Shown here piece after piece: positions 36,791 through 45,301 of a stretch of DNA of 61,449 bases. The DNA comes from Candidatus Gastranaerophilales bacterium (GTDB taxonomy: Bacteria > Cyanobacteriota > Vampirovibrionia > Gastranaerophilales > Gastranaerophilaceae), in the NCBI GenBank assembly GCA_900766355.1, contig CAAFVD010000101.1:1-61449 (forward strand). Direction: 5' to 3'. The notes below the pieces were generated by a model. That model ran no database searches, was not told where the DNA came from, and saw only the letters and a list, made by a program, of their open reading frames with translations. The translations under genes were made by a program, and so were the position numbers. Position 1 is the stretch's first letter. Each line of letters starts with the position of its first letter.

Positions 36791-36820
36791 AAAAGAGTTC
36801 TGAATATTCAGAACTCTTTT
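36791..36820. terminator. Perfect-palindrome terminator of pgk
   Basis: Perfectly symmetrical 30-nt palindrome (15-bp arms, AAAAGAGTTCTGAAT and its complement), works in both directions; 26 nt past the pgk stop. Confidence 0.85.
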
Positions 36821-36846
36821 CGATTTAACTTGTTAAAAGCTAATTC

Positions 36847-38043
36847 TTATTTATCATCAAGTGCAGCAACACCTGGTAATACTTTACCTTCGATAAATTC
36901 TAGAGATGCACCACCACCTGTTGATACGTGAGTGAAGTCTTCAGCCTTGCAGAATTTCTTAGCTGCAGAAACAGAATCACCACCACCGATAACAGATGTT
37001 GCACCATTCTTAGTAGCTTCAACGATAGCTTCAAGAACTGCTTTTGTACCTTCTGCGAATTTAGGGTTTTCAAAAGCACCAACAGGGCCGTTCATAAGAA
37101 TTGTTTTTGAAGATTTAAGAACTTCTGCAAAAGCTTTTCTTGAATCAGGGCCAGCATCAACACCTTCGAATCCATCAGGGATTTCGTTGATTTTAACAAA
37201 CTTGTTAGTACCGTTACCTGAGAAATCATCAGTAACTAAAACATCTGTTGCCATAACAAGTTTTACACCTTTTTCAGCAGCTTTCTTTTCGATAGCTTTA
37301 GCAACTTCTAATTGGTCATCTTCGCAAATAGAGTTACCGATTTTACCACCGTTAGCTTTTACAAATGTATAAGCCATACCACCACCGATAATTAGGTTAT
37401 CAACTTTGTCGATAAGGTTTTCTAAAACACCGATTTTAGAAGAAACTTTAGCACCACCAACAACAGCAGTGAAAGGTCTTGTTGGGTTATCAAGAGCTTG
37501 AGATAGACATCTCAATTCTTTTTCCATTAAGAAACCTGCAACAGCTGGTTTTACAAGGTGAGCAACTTTAGCAGTTGATGTATGTTTTCTGTGAGCAGCA
37601 CCAAAAGCATCGTTTACGTAGAAATCACCAAGTTTTGCTAATTCTTCTGCAAAAGTCATATCATCATCTTTTGCTTCTTCAGCTTTGTAGTAACGAATGT
37701 TTTCTAATAATGCAATTTGACCATCTTGAAGTTTTGTTACATAGTCAGGAGCTTCTTCTACAGATGGAATGAAAACAATTTCTTCACCAAAAACTTTTGC
37801 CATATATTTTGCTACAGGTGCTAGTGAGAATTCAGGTTTTCTTTCTCCTTTTGGTCTGCCTAAGTGAGCCATAAGAATAATTTTTGCACCATGTTCTTTC
37901 AAGTAGTTAACTGTTGGAACAATAGCTTGAATACGTGTGTCATCTGTAACATTTTTGTTTTCGTCTAAAGGTACGTTGATATCAACTCTAACAAGAGCTC
38001 TTTTACCTTTAATGTCGCCTAAATCTTTGATTGATTTTTTCAT
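36847..38043 (-). CDS. pgk: Phosphoglycerate kinase
   Basis: Transfers phosphate from 1,3-bisphosphoglycerate to ADP. 398 residues, normal length: RVDINVPLDENKNVTDDTRI, LMAHLGRPKG, NDAFGAAHRKHTSTAKV, FTAVVGGAKVSSKIGVLENL, MNGPVGAFE and the ATP-binding SVIGGGDSVSAAKKF. AAGGGAAC precedes the ATG. Monocistronic here; gap is not adjacent. Confidence 0.97.
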   Translation of the reverse strand: MKKSIKDLGDIKGKRALVRVDINVPLDENKNVTDDTRIQAIVPTVNYLKEHGAKIILMAHLGRPKGERKPEFSLAPVAKYMAKVFGEEIVFIPSVEEAPDYVTKLQDGQIALLENIRYYKAEEAKDDDMTFAEELAKLGDFYVNDAFGAAHRKHTSTAKVAHLVKPAVAGFLMEKELRCLSQALDNPTRPFTAVVGGAKVSSKIGVLENLIDKVDNLIIGGGMAYTFVKANGGKIGNSICEDDQLEVAKAIEKKAAEKGVKLVMATDVLVTDDFSGNGTNKFVKINEIPDGFEGVDAGPDSRKAFAEVLKSSKTILMNGPVGAFENPKFAEGTKAVLEAIVEATKNGATSVIGGGDSVSAAKKFCKAEDFTHVSTGGGASLEFIEGKVLPGVAALDDK

Positions 38044-38177
38044 AATTTAGTTCCCTTTCTTACTGAACATGTGAATTATAGTAAAAACAGGGGGTATAAT
38101 CAAATTTTATTTCCGTTGTTTTAATAACTCTTGACATTTAACATTGATAGAATATGATATATAGAGTAAAGACCTGA

Positions 38178-38250
38178 TGGGGCGTCGCCAAGTGGTAAGG
38201 CAGCTGGTTTTGGTCCAGCCATCTCGGAGGTTCGAATCCTTCCGCCCCAG
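38178..38250 (+). tRNA. tRNA-Gln (anticodon UUG)
   Basis: Acceptor TGGGGCG / CGCCCCA, anticodon stem GCTGG / CCAGC with loop TTTTGGT (anticodon TTG at 38210-38212), T-arm GGAGG-TTCGAAT-CCTTC with one G-T pair, discriminator G. CCA is not encoded. The first of three related terminators follows after 4 nt. Confidence 0.95.
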
Positions 38251-38521
38251 ATTTAAAAAAGACCTATCTCTGATAGGTCTTTTTTTATGCGGAAGTATTC
38301 TCACCCACGGTTCTCATCCCCTCTCACAAAATGATACTTAATCATTTTGCTCGGCAGAGTGCCCCAGTTTAAAAAAGACCTATCTTTGATGGGTCTTTTT
38401 TTATGCGGAAGTATTCTCACCCACGGTTCTCATCCCCTCTCACAAAATGATACTTAATCATTTTGCTCGGCAGAGTGCCCCAGTTTAAAAAAGACCTATC
38501 TCTGATAGGTCTTTTTTTATG
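38244..38521 (+). repeat. Tandem array of tRNA 3' end plus terminator, 3 copies
   Basis: Units start at 38244, 38361 and 38477 (periods 117 and 116). Each begins with GCCCCAG, the tRNA-Gln 3' end, followed by TTTAAAAAAGACCTATC and a hairpin GACCTATC / GATAGGTC plus T-run. Copies 1 and 2 continue with a ~75-bp spacer containing the hairpin CAAAATGAT-ACTTA-ATCATTTTG (38327-38349 and 38443-38465). Copy 3 stops after the terminator. Confidence 0.9.
38255..38287 (+). terminator. Terminator of tRNA-Gln
   Basis: A-run, stem GACCTATC / GATAGGTC with 3-nt loop, T-run of seven. Repeated at about 38372-38402 and 38488-38518. Confidence 0.9.
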
Positions 38522-38635
38522 ATTAATATTTTAGTTAAATTATATTTTTATTCAATGTTCAATCTTTTTTGCATTCATCTCCTATATGCACGATAAACTT
38601 TTTCTGAAACAAGGTGTAGAAAGGAGGTGATACAA

Positions 38636-38713
38636 ATGAGAATAAGACAAATAATAAAAGCTGCAACTTATGTGCAATATTTATTTCATTATTTCATTAA
38701 TCAACTATATTAA
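38636..38713 (+). CDS. 25-residue peptide ORF behind a perfect Shine-Dalgarno
   Basis: Short ORF MRIRQIIKAATYVQYLFHYF plus five more residues (INQLY). AAAGGAGGTGAT lies just upstream and is fully complementary to the canonical 3' end of 16S rRNA, with a 4-5 nt spacer. The basic N-terminus and aromatic/hydrophobic rest could be amphipathic or membrane-associated. It overlaps by 9 nt the 3' end of the convergent zincin gene. No homologue is known to me; coding status rests on the ribosome binding site alone. Confidence 0.4.
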   Translation: MRIRQIIKAATYVQYLFHYFINQLY

Positions 38714-41700
38714 TGTAGAAAATTTGCTTCTAATGTATGCTATCGTATTTGGGAAAAATTGTTCTAAGAATATAGTTCTGTCTTGCAAAGGTTCCCAAGA
38801 TTGAATAGTATCGGTCATAAGATTTGTTTCTGCACAAGTTTCGTTTAGACCTCGTTTATCTGGATTGTTGCCAGATAAGAAATAATCTATTGAGTCAATT
38901 CTTGATTTAGGGAATTTTGCAGTATATGCCTTTTTCTCAGCATTGTATATTTTCATCAATTCTTTATCTTTTCCTAAATCAAGAGTGAAAAATTTTGCAT
39001 GTCCAAGCTCGTGTGCAAAAACACCGAGATTATTATTAAGTTCTTTTGACATAAAAATACTATTTACTCCACAACAAGCATTAGAAGGAGTAGTGCTTTG
39101 TGGCATTACAAAATCGCAAGATTTATTCATTGCAAACCATTCATCACCAGGAAGTCGTTTTAACATTTCTACGCAACTTTTATCAATTACTTTTGGTTCT
39201 ATTCCATATTTTTTAAATGTACTTGTAATTTGTTTAGCTGCTTCTCTTGTATCAGGAATAATTTCAATTTCTTTAAATATATTATCGGCTACATCTACTG
39301 AAGTATCAGCAATTGCATATTCTACTTTTTCAGAAGTTTTTTTGCCCATTGAGTCTAATTTGGTAACAATTACTTTTTTATCTCTAAAAGCAATATCGTA
39401 ACTTTTATCATTTACAGTTGATATAAAATGATTTTTAGAAATAACTTTAAAAGTTCGTTTTACTTCTGATATTTGCTTACCTGTTTTATCTGTAATAACA
39501 GAATGCATATAACTATTTCCTAGTTTATCTTCTCTGAATGCAGTATATGTTTTACTACCATCAGTAGATGTTAATGTTCTTCTAATATGTTTAGCACCGT
39601 TTGGTGTTACCTGAGCATGACCGATTCTAATTGTTGAACCATCAGGTCTTGTTTGAAAGATATCATATTGACCATTTATTGCAGATTCAGTGTATACAGT
39701 TTGAATATTTTTGTTCTTGCCTTCTGCTACTGTACTTATTCTATATTTAGATTCGAGGTCTTGTATTTTAGTTTTTTCGGAAGCTACAGAATCATATATT
39801 TTTTCTCCAGTTTTAGCATTTATAGTTCTGTTACCTTCGGTTACACTTACAAGGCTCCCTGTTTTTTTATTAAATTTATATGTTAAATGTTTATTTCTAT
39901 CTTCCAAAACAATAAATAAATCATCAGCATTTCTACTACCTGAGAAAGATAATTCGCAAGGAATTATACCATATTTATCTTTAGCTTTTTCAATACCTTC
40001 TAATATATTTGTTAATTTCTTTTCACTAATAATATCTGTTATTGGTACATCTTTAGCTTTGCTAAAATCCCTTTCTATTAAAGGTACTTTTAATTCGGAA
40101 GCCTTTTTAACAAGTTCAGGATATTGTTCAAACATTTCTTGAGGAATTTCTCCTTCTAAAATTTGTTTTAAATACTTACTTTCTATATCTTTATTTTTAA
40201 GCAATTTTATTAAATTTTTAACATCTCCACCACTTTGTATATGGTCTAAAAGTAATGAAATTTGTTCAGGTGTTAAATCTTTTCTTGCAACAATTTCATC
40301 AATATATGGTAATGTCTTTTCATCTATTTTAGAGATTGCATTTGTTATATTTGTATAATTAGGCTTCTTTTCTCTTTTTATCAAATCTTGTAAAATTTCA
40401 AATCGTTTTTCTCCTTCTTTATCTTGCAATTTTAATACATTGAAAAAATGTTTATGTTCAAAATTTGGAATATCGGTCTTTAATAAATGCTCTATTTCTT
40501 GCATATATTCAGATTTGCTTGCACTTATATCAATTCTTGTAATATCTGGAGTAAGTGCATATTTTTCAACAACAGAAAAATTGTCAGGAGAAATATTAGA
40601 AAAAATATCTGCAATATAACTAGGTGTTAAATTTTTATTTTGGTACAAATTTCCTAATATGTCAGGTAATTTATTTAATTGTGTAGTTTGTTCTTGTTCT
40701 AATTTTGCTATTAATTCTTCAACTTCTGTTGCTGATATTTTTCCTTCATTAATTTTTCTATAAAGTTCAGTTGGAATACTAATATTTTCAGGGTCGAATT
40801 TCCCCGCAACTTGAACATACTTTTCTGTTAAAATACTTAATTCTTTATCACTAATTGTTTTATTTTTAGCAAGTTGTTCTATAAAACTACTAACAGGAAT
40901 GTCATCAAGTTTGTTTAGAACAGTTAAATTAGAAATTATGCTATTATCTAATTGACGTCCATTTTGTTCAAACAAATTGATAATTGGTTCTATTTCATCA
41001 ACAGAAGAATGATTTAAGCTATTAATAATAGCACTTGTACGTTTTGTTTTTTCTGGTTTTGTAGTTCTTATAAGTTTTAATACTTCATTGATATTTTGTT
41101 CGTCTAAATTTTCAATAACCTCGACATACAAACTTTGTGCTTTGGGATTATTTAATTTTGTGATTTCGTCTAAATATTTTGTTGCAATTTCAGGATTTAA
41201 GCTTTCGATATTTGGTAATACTGTATCTTTTGATGCAAAACCAAGAATTCTTTCAGCAATAGTTTGATTTTGGGGAGTAACTCCTTTTATAAAATCTGGT
41301 AATTGATGTAATTTAACATTTCGTTTTATAAGAGCTTTTTTAGCAAATTCATAATTATCAGGGGTTAAGTCTAATAAAATTTGTGAAATATTAAAATTTT
41401 CCATTTCATTTTTGCCAAGTTGGAAATTAGGATTTTTTAAAAGTTCATTAATGAAGTTTTTTCTTAATTGAAAGGTTTGTAATCCTTCTTTGCTCATTCC
41501 TTCAAATGCGTATACATTATGTAAGATAGAATTTATACCATCTGTATTTTCTCCTGCTCTTTCAAGAAGTTTTAATGCAATATCAGAGTTGCTTTTATTT
41601 GTGCTACCCATAATGTATATCATTTCTTGAGTTTTGATATTACCTTTATTTGCAATTGCTTTTAAGACCTTAGCATTATCTTTTGTAAAATGTGTTGTTG

Positions 41701-42214
41701 GTATATCAGCTAAAATCTTACTATCAAAATTTTTATCTTTAAGAAATTGTTTTAATAATGAAACATTATCTTTTTTTATTAAATGAGAAATATATGAAAA
41801 TTCTTCATCTGTAATATTTTTATCATTTAATAGTTTAATAAAAGAATTTTTGTTTTCTTCTGTAATGTTGCTCAATAAACCGTTTTTAACTAAATCTTTG
41901 CGTTTAGTCAAAGCTTCTATTAATTTTTTATCAGTAATAAGTTTTAGATTTTGAATAAATTCAGGATTTTGTTGTGTTAAATATTTTATATCTCCTTGAG
42001 AAAATCCATATCGTTCAAATCTTTTTAAATATTTTTGTATAGAAGTAAAACTTTCAGGTTCAACTTCTTTTAAAAGTTGTGTTAAATTTTGAACACTAGT
42101 TGAGATATTTTGAGTAACGCTTTTTATAGTAGAATTACTTAAATGTGAAGTTTCAATAGATTTTTTTATTGCTGGTGTAGTAATATTTTTGCCCACAATG
42201 TTAATAAAAGACAT
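38705..42214 (-). CDS. Large helical-repeat protein with C-terminal zincin (HELGH) domain
   Basis: 1169 residues, no signal peptide. Residues ~1-720 are a long run of alpha-helical ~20-45-residue repeats, each with a short 'T/S-x-x-N/D' turn (LTPDNYEFAKKALIKRN, VTPQNQTIAERILGF, ISPDNFSVVEKYAL, LTPEQISLLLDHI). Residues ~740-980 are beta-rich with repeated TDGSKTYTAF-like strands. The C-terminus has HELGH at 1068-1072 and NETCAETN at 1124-1131, the HExxH...E layout of a gluzincin metalloprotease. It could be an effector or toxin-like protease with a solenoid binding region; this is inference. GAGGAT precedes the ATG. Single gene. Confidence 0.65.
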   Translation of the reverse strand: MSFINIVGKNITTPAIKKSIETSHLSNSTIKSVTQNISTSVQNLTQLLKEVEPESFTSIQKYLKRFERYGFSQGDIKYLTQQNPEFIQNLKLITDKKLIEALTKRKDLVKNGLLSNITEENKNSFIKLLNDKNITDEEFSYISHLIKKDNVSLLKQFLKDKNFDSKILADIPTTHFTKDNAKVLKAIANKGNIKTQEMIYIMGSTNKSNSDIALKLLERAGENTDGINSILHNVYAFEGMSKEGLQTFQLRKNFINELLKNPNFQLGKNEMENFNISQILLDLTPDNYEFAKKALIKRNVKLHQLPDFIKGVTPQNQTIAERILGFASKDTVLPNIESLNPEIATKYLDEITKLNNPKAQSLYVEVIENLDEQNINEVLKLIRTTKPEKTKRTSAIINSLNHSSVDEIEPIINLFEQNGRQLDNSIISNLTVLNKLDDIPVSSFIEQLAKNKTISDKELSILTEKYVQVAGKFDPENISIPTELYRKINEGKISATEVEELIAKLEQEQTTQLNKLPDILGNLYQNKNLTPSYIADIFSNISPDNFSVVEKYALTPDITRIDISASKSEYMQEIEHLLKTDIPNFEHKHFFNVLKLQDKEGEKRFEILQDLIKREKKPNYTNITNAISKIDEKTLPYIDEIVARKDLTPEQISLLLDHIQSGGDVKNLIKLLKNKDIESKYLKQILEGEIPQEMFEQYPELVKKASELKVPLIERDFSKAKDVPITDIISEKKLTNILEGIEKAKDKYGIIPCELSFSGSRNADDLFIVLEDRNKHLTYKFNKKTGSLVSVTEGNRTINAKTGEKIYDSVASEKTKIQDLESKYRISTVAEGKNKNIQTVYTESAINGQYDIFQTRPDGSTIRIGHAQVTPNGAKHIRRTLTSTDGSKTYTAFREDKLGNSYMHSVITDKTGKQISEVKRTFKVISKNHFISTVNDKSYDIAFRDKKVIVTKLDSMGKKTSEKVEYAIADTSVDVADNIFKEIEIIPDTREAAKQITSTFKKYGIEPKVIDKSCVEMLKRLPGDEWFAMNKSCDFVMPQSTTPSNACCGVNSIFMSKELNNNLGVFAHELGHAKFFTLDLGKDKELMKIYNAEKKAYTAKFPKSRIDSIDYFLSGNNPDKRGLNETCAETNLMTDTIQSWEPLQDRTIFLEQFFPNTIAYIRSKFSTLI

Positions 42215-42332
42215 AAACTTATCCTCTAATATCCCATATACTTATATAAAGTAATTTAAATAGATATAATTGTCTTTTTGTTACATATGTTTATATAGAA
42301 TAAATAATTATCTATATTAATATTCTTTATTG

Positions 42333-42369
42333 CATCAAAAAGGTGGAGATTATCTCCACCTTTTTGATG
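42333..42369. terminator. Terminator of the haemagglutinin-like gene
   Basis: 18-bp perfect stem (CATCAAAAAGGTGGAGAT with its complement) around a single T, downstream of the minus-strand gene and also upstream of the zincin gene promoter region. Confidence 0.8.
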
Positions 42370-42393
42370 TCATACATACTACCTTTTTTAGAA

Positions 42394-45114
42394 TTAATCT
42401 AAGATAAATTTATCTGTGATGTGAACAACTTTTTCTAAGTCTTTGAATACTTTATCACCTGCGACTTTGAATAATTTAGAGTTTTTAGCATCTTCATTTG
42501 CTGCAAATGCGATTGGAGTAAAGCTTTGGTCAATATTTACATTAATACCTTTTGCTCTTAAGTTGTTCATATTCTTAGAAGATTCTTGACCGTAAATTGC
42601 ACTCATTGGATTGAAAACAATTTTATCAACATTATAAGCGTTATCTAAGATAGCTTTGATATTGTTTCTGTATAAGTTTGATTGAGTTAAATCGATGTAT
42701 AAATATTTGCCATGTCCAAATTCTGTTGTACCTGCGTATGTGTTATAGATTTCAGCATAATCAAATTTGTTATTAGGTGTGTTTACAATTGCTAATTTGT
42801 CTGCTGAACAGTTGTTTACTGAAATATTACGAGCATTGTTAATTGCTAATGTACCGCTTTTAACTTCTACATTGTGAACAATTGCATTTGATTTTGTATT
42901 AACAGTAATATCCTTGTCTGCTATTGTAACACCTTTAAAATCAATATCATTGTTAGCTTTTGCAGTAAGTGTTCCTGCGATTGAATTATCTTTATTGAAA
43001 GTAATTCCACCTTTAGAATCCATTTTTACATTACCTGCATAGATAACATCAGTTGATGAGATTTCGTTTGCATTAAGGTTAATATTGCTACCTTCAATAG
43101 TTGATTCAATTATATTCAATATGCCGTCTGCGTTTACATTTACATCTTCTGAAGCAACTAAATTGATATTGTTTTTATTAATTGTCAAATCACCGGATTT
43201 GTTAAGAGTTACATTTTTACCTTTTGCTTGAATATTGTTACAAGTCATATCATTGATTGTAATATCTTTAGCTGAATCCGCTTTGAATTGATTAGCTACT
43301 GATGAACCTTTTGCGAAAGTCAAATTGTTGTTGCTTTTGAATGTTGCATTGTTGCTAGCATTTACCAAAATTTCACCTTGATAGTTTGAGTTTGTAGAGT
43401 TTACTTCTTCACCTTTGAATTTCGCTACAATATTAGTTCCAATATCTTTTGCTTTTGCGGTTACATTTTCTGCAACGATTTTACTTTGAGCAACAACATT
43501 AATTGCATTTGTTACTATATTATTTAGAGTTACGTTTTTACCTTCAAATTTTGTTGAATTAGCAGTGTCAAAACCAACATTATTACTGTTTGCAATTAAA
43601 TCACCGTCTGTTTTGAATGATAATTCATCTGTTGCGTTTAATTTATATTTAGCATTGAAAGCATCATTGATTGTTAAAGAACCGTCTTTTTTGAAAGAGA
43701 TATTTTTAGCATTTGCAATTAAGTTTCCACCAACATTAGGATTTGCAAAGTTTAAAGTTCCTTCAGGTGAGCTAAAATTAGCATTGTTTTTAACATCAAG
43801 ATTGATTGTGCCACCAATATTTGTGTTTGAAGCAACAACTCCACCTTTTGGAGCTACATATACAGAATTAATCCATTCACCTTTTTTAATATTGTAATAA
43901 GGAAGAATATCATAAGTTTTGCCAGTTACTTTGAAATCAGCATTACCTTTGATATCAGAATTACCGACTTTGATACCTCTGAATGTTGATTCTGCAACTA
44001 AGCTTCCGATTTCTTTGCAATTTTCAATAACGATGTTGCCAAGAGTTTGTAATGTTGATGTACCTGTAATTTTACTATCTGTAATTTCAATATCACCTAA
44101 TACATCACTGTTGCCTTTGAATAAATTCCACAAATCGTCCCAGTTGTTTGGTACATCAAGTTTACCTTTAACATCTAAGTTGCCATTAATATTAGAATTT
44201 GCAACTTTTACGCTATTATTAGCTGATACGATAGAAACATTACCATTTTCTGTTTTGAATGAATAAGAATTAGGAGTTTTTACTGATGCAACAGAGATGT
44301 TGCCGGTTCCTTTTGTTACAAATTGAATAGTACCATTAGTTTTGATAGATGCGTTTGCCACTTGAATTGTGTTGCCGTCTTTGAAATTTGTACCAAAGGT
44401 TTGGTTCGCTTTTTCTGCAACAAAAGTTGCACCATCTGTTGTTTTGAAAACAACATTACCAGTCTTTGCAACAAGTTCAGCTTTTGAAATATCAATTCCT
44501 TTAGAAATAATATTTATATCACCAGCTTCAATATAAGTGTCTCTAAATGCGTTTGTCCAGTTTCCATCTTTAAATACGATAACAGAATTATTATCATCTT
44601 TGTATTTCGCATCTTCAATTTGTTGTGCTAAGTTATGAAATTTACCATCAGCATCAAGTTTTATGTTTGATAAATCTTTTGTAGTAAGAGTTAAAGCTCC
44701 AGCAGTTTCGAATTTGCCACCTTGCATCATTATACCGTTAGGGTTAGAAATAATGATATGGCCACTATCACCTTTTACTGTACCTGCAAAATTTGACATA
44801 CCGTTAAGAACATTATTTAAAACAACATTTGCACCATTGTTAAATGTTAAAGATTGATTACCACCAACATTTAAGTGTCCCCAGTTGATAACTGCATCAC
44901 CATTAAAATTGAGAGTGGCTTTGTTTTTATCAAGTCCTAAAAGCCCACCGTTTTGAAAACCCGTGAAACCACCTGATGACCCAACAATATCAGCACCACC
45001 AGTTCCAACATTATTTAAAACTGTTCCTGTCATTTGGTTTGCAAAAGTTGCTTGAGTCAAGAAAAATGATACACATAATGCACTAGCGATAGTCTTTTGG
45101 AGTAAATTTCCCAT
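42394..45114 (-). CDS. Filamentous-haemagglutinin-like (TPS-domain) exoprotein
   Basis: 906 residues. Signal peptide MGNLLQKTIASALCVSFFLT with cleavage after QATFA. The N-terminal TPS/FHA domain follows: GDAVINWGHLNVGGNQSLTF, then ISNPNGIMMQGGKFETAGALTL with the NPNGI and related motifs used in two-partner secretion. The rest consists of beta-helix repeats (NSNINGNLDVKGKLD, NADGILNIIESTIEGSNINLN). By family such proteins cross the outer membrane through a TpsB partner; none is in the window. Few cysteines. AAGGAATTAAG precedes the ATG. Confidence 0.88.
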   Translation of the reverse strand: MGNLLQKTIASALCVSFFLTQATFANQMTGTVLNNVGTGGADIVGSSGGFTGFQNGGLLGLDKNKATLNFNGDAVINWGHLNVGGNQSLTFNNGANVVLNNVLNGMSNFAGTVKGDSGHIIISNPNGIMMQGGKFETAGALTLTTKDLSNIKLDADGKFHNLAQQIEDAKYKDDNNSVIVFKDGNWTNAFRDTYIEAGDINIISKGIDISKAELVAKTGNVVFKTTDGATFVAEKANQTFGTNFKDGNTIQVANASIKTNGTIQFVTKGTGNISVASVKTPNSYSFKTENGNVSIVSANNSVKVANSNINGNLDVKGKLDVPNNWDDLWNLFKGNSDVLGDIEITDSKITGTSTLQTLGNIVIENCKEIGSLVAESTFRGIKVGNSDIKGNADFKVTGKTYDILPYYNIKKGEWINSVYVAPKGGVVASNTNIGGTINLDVKNNANFSSPEGTLNFANPNVGGNLIANAKNISFKKDGSLTINDAFNAKYKLNATDELSFKTDGDLIANSNNVGFDTANSTKFEGKNVTLNNIVTNAINVVAQSKIVAENVTAKAKDIGTNIVAKFKGEEVNSTNSNYQGEILVNASNNATFKSNNNLTFAKGSSVANQFKADSAKDITINDMTCNNIQAKGKNVTLNKSGDLTINKNNINLVASEDVNVNADGILNIIESTIEGSNINLNANEISSTDVIYAGNVKMDSKGGITFNKDNSIAGTLTAKANNDIDFKGVTIADKDITVNTKSNAIVHNVEVKSGTLAINNARNISVNNCSADKLAIVNTPNNKFDYAEIYNTYAGTTEFGHGKYLYIDLTQSNLYRNNIKAILDNAYNVDKIVFNPMSAIYGQESSKNMNNLRAKGINVNIDQSFTPIAFAANEDAKNSKLFKVAGDKVFKDLEKVVHITDKFILD

Positions 45115-45301
45115 TCTTAATTCCTTATAACTTAACTGTCTTACTTACAATACTTACTTAATAATAAAGATTTATAATAAAAATATATTGATATAAACAT
45201 GAAAGAATTTTTACATTTTTTTACAAAAAATTAACAATATTAAATACTCTAAATACATTAAACGGTTGATTGCAACTTGAAGAATAAACATTAATATATT
45301 C

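Noticed and set aside
38107..38304. 65-aa open frame on the minus strand over tRNA-Gln
   Set aside because: It reads the antisense of the tRNA; the peptide (LGRKDSNLRDGWTKTS) is a known artefact of such antisense reading, and it lacks a ribosome binding site.
38619..38640. A 16S rRNA fragment
   Set aside because: The AAAGGAGGTGAT is the complement of the 16S 3' end; the surrounding sequence has no rRNA similarity on either strand that I can recognise.
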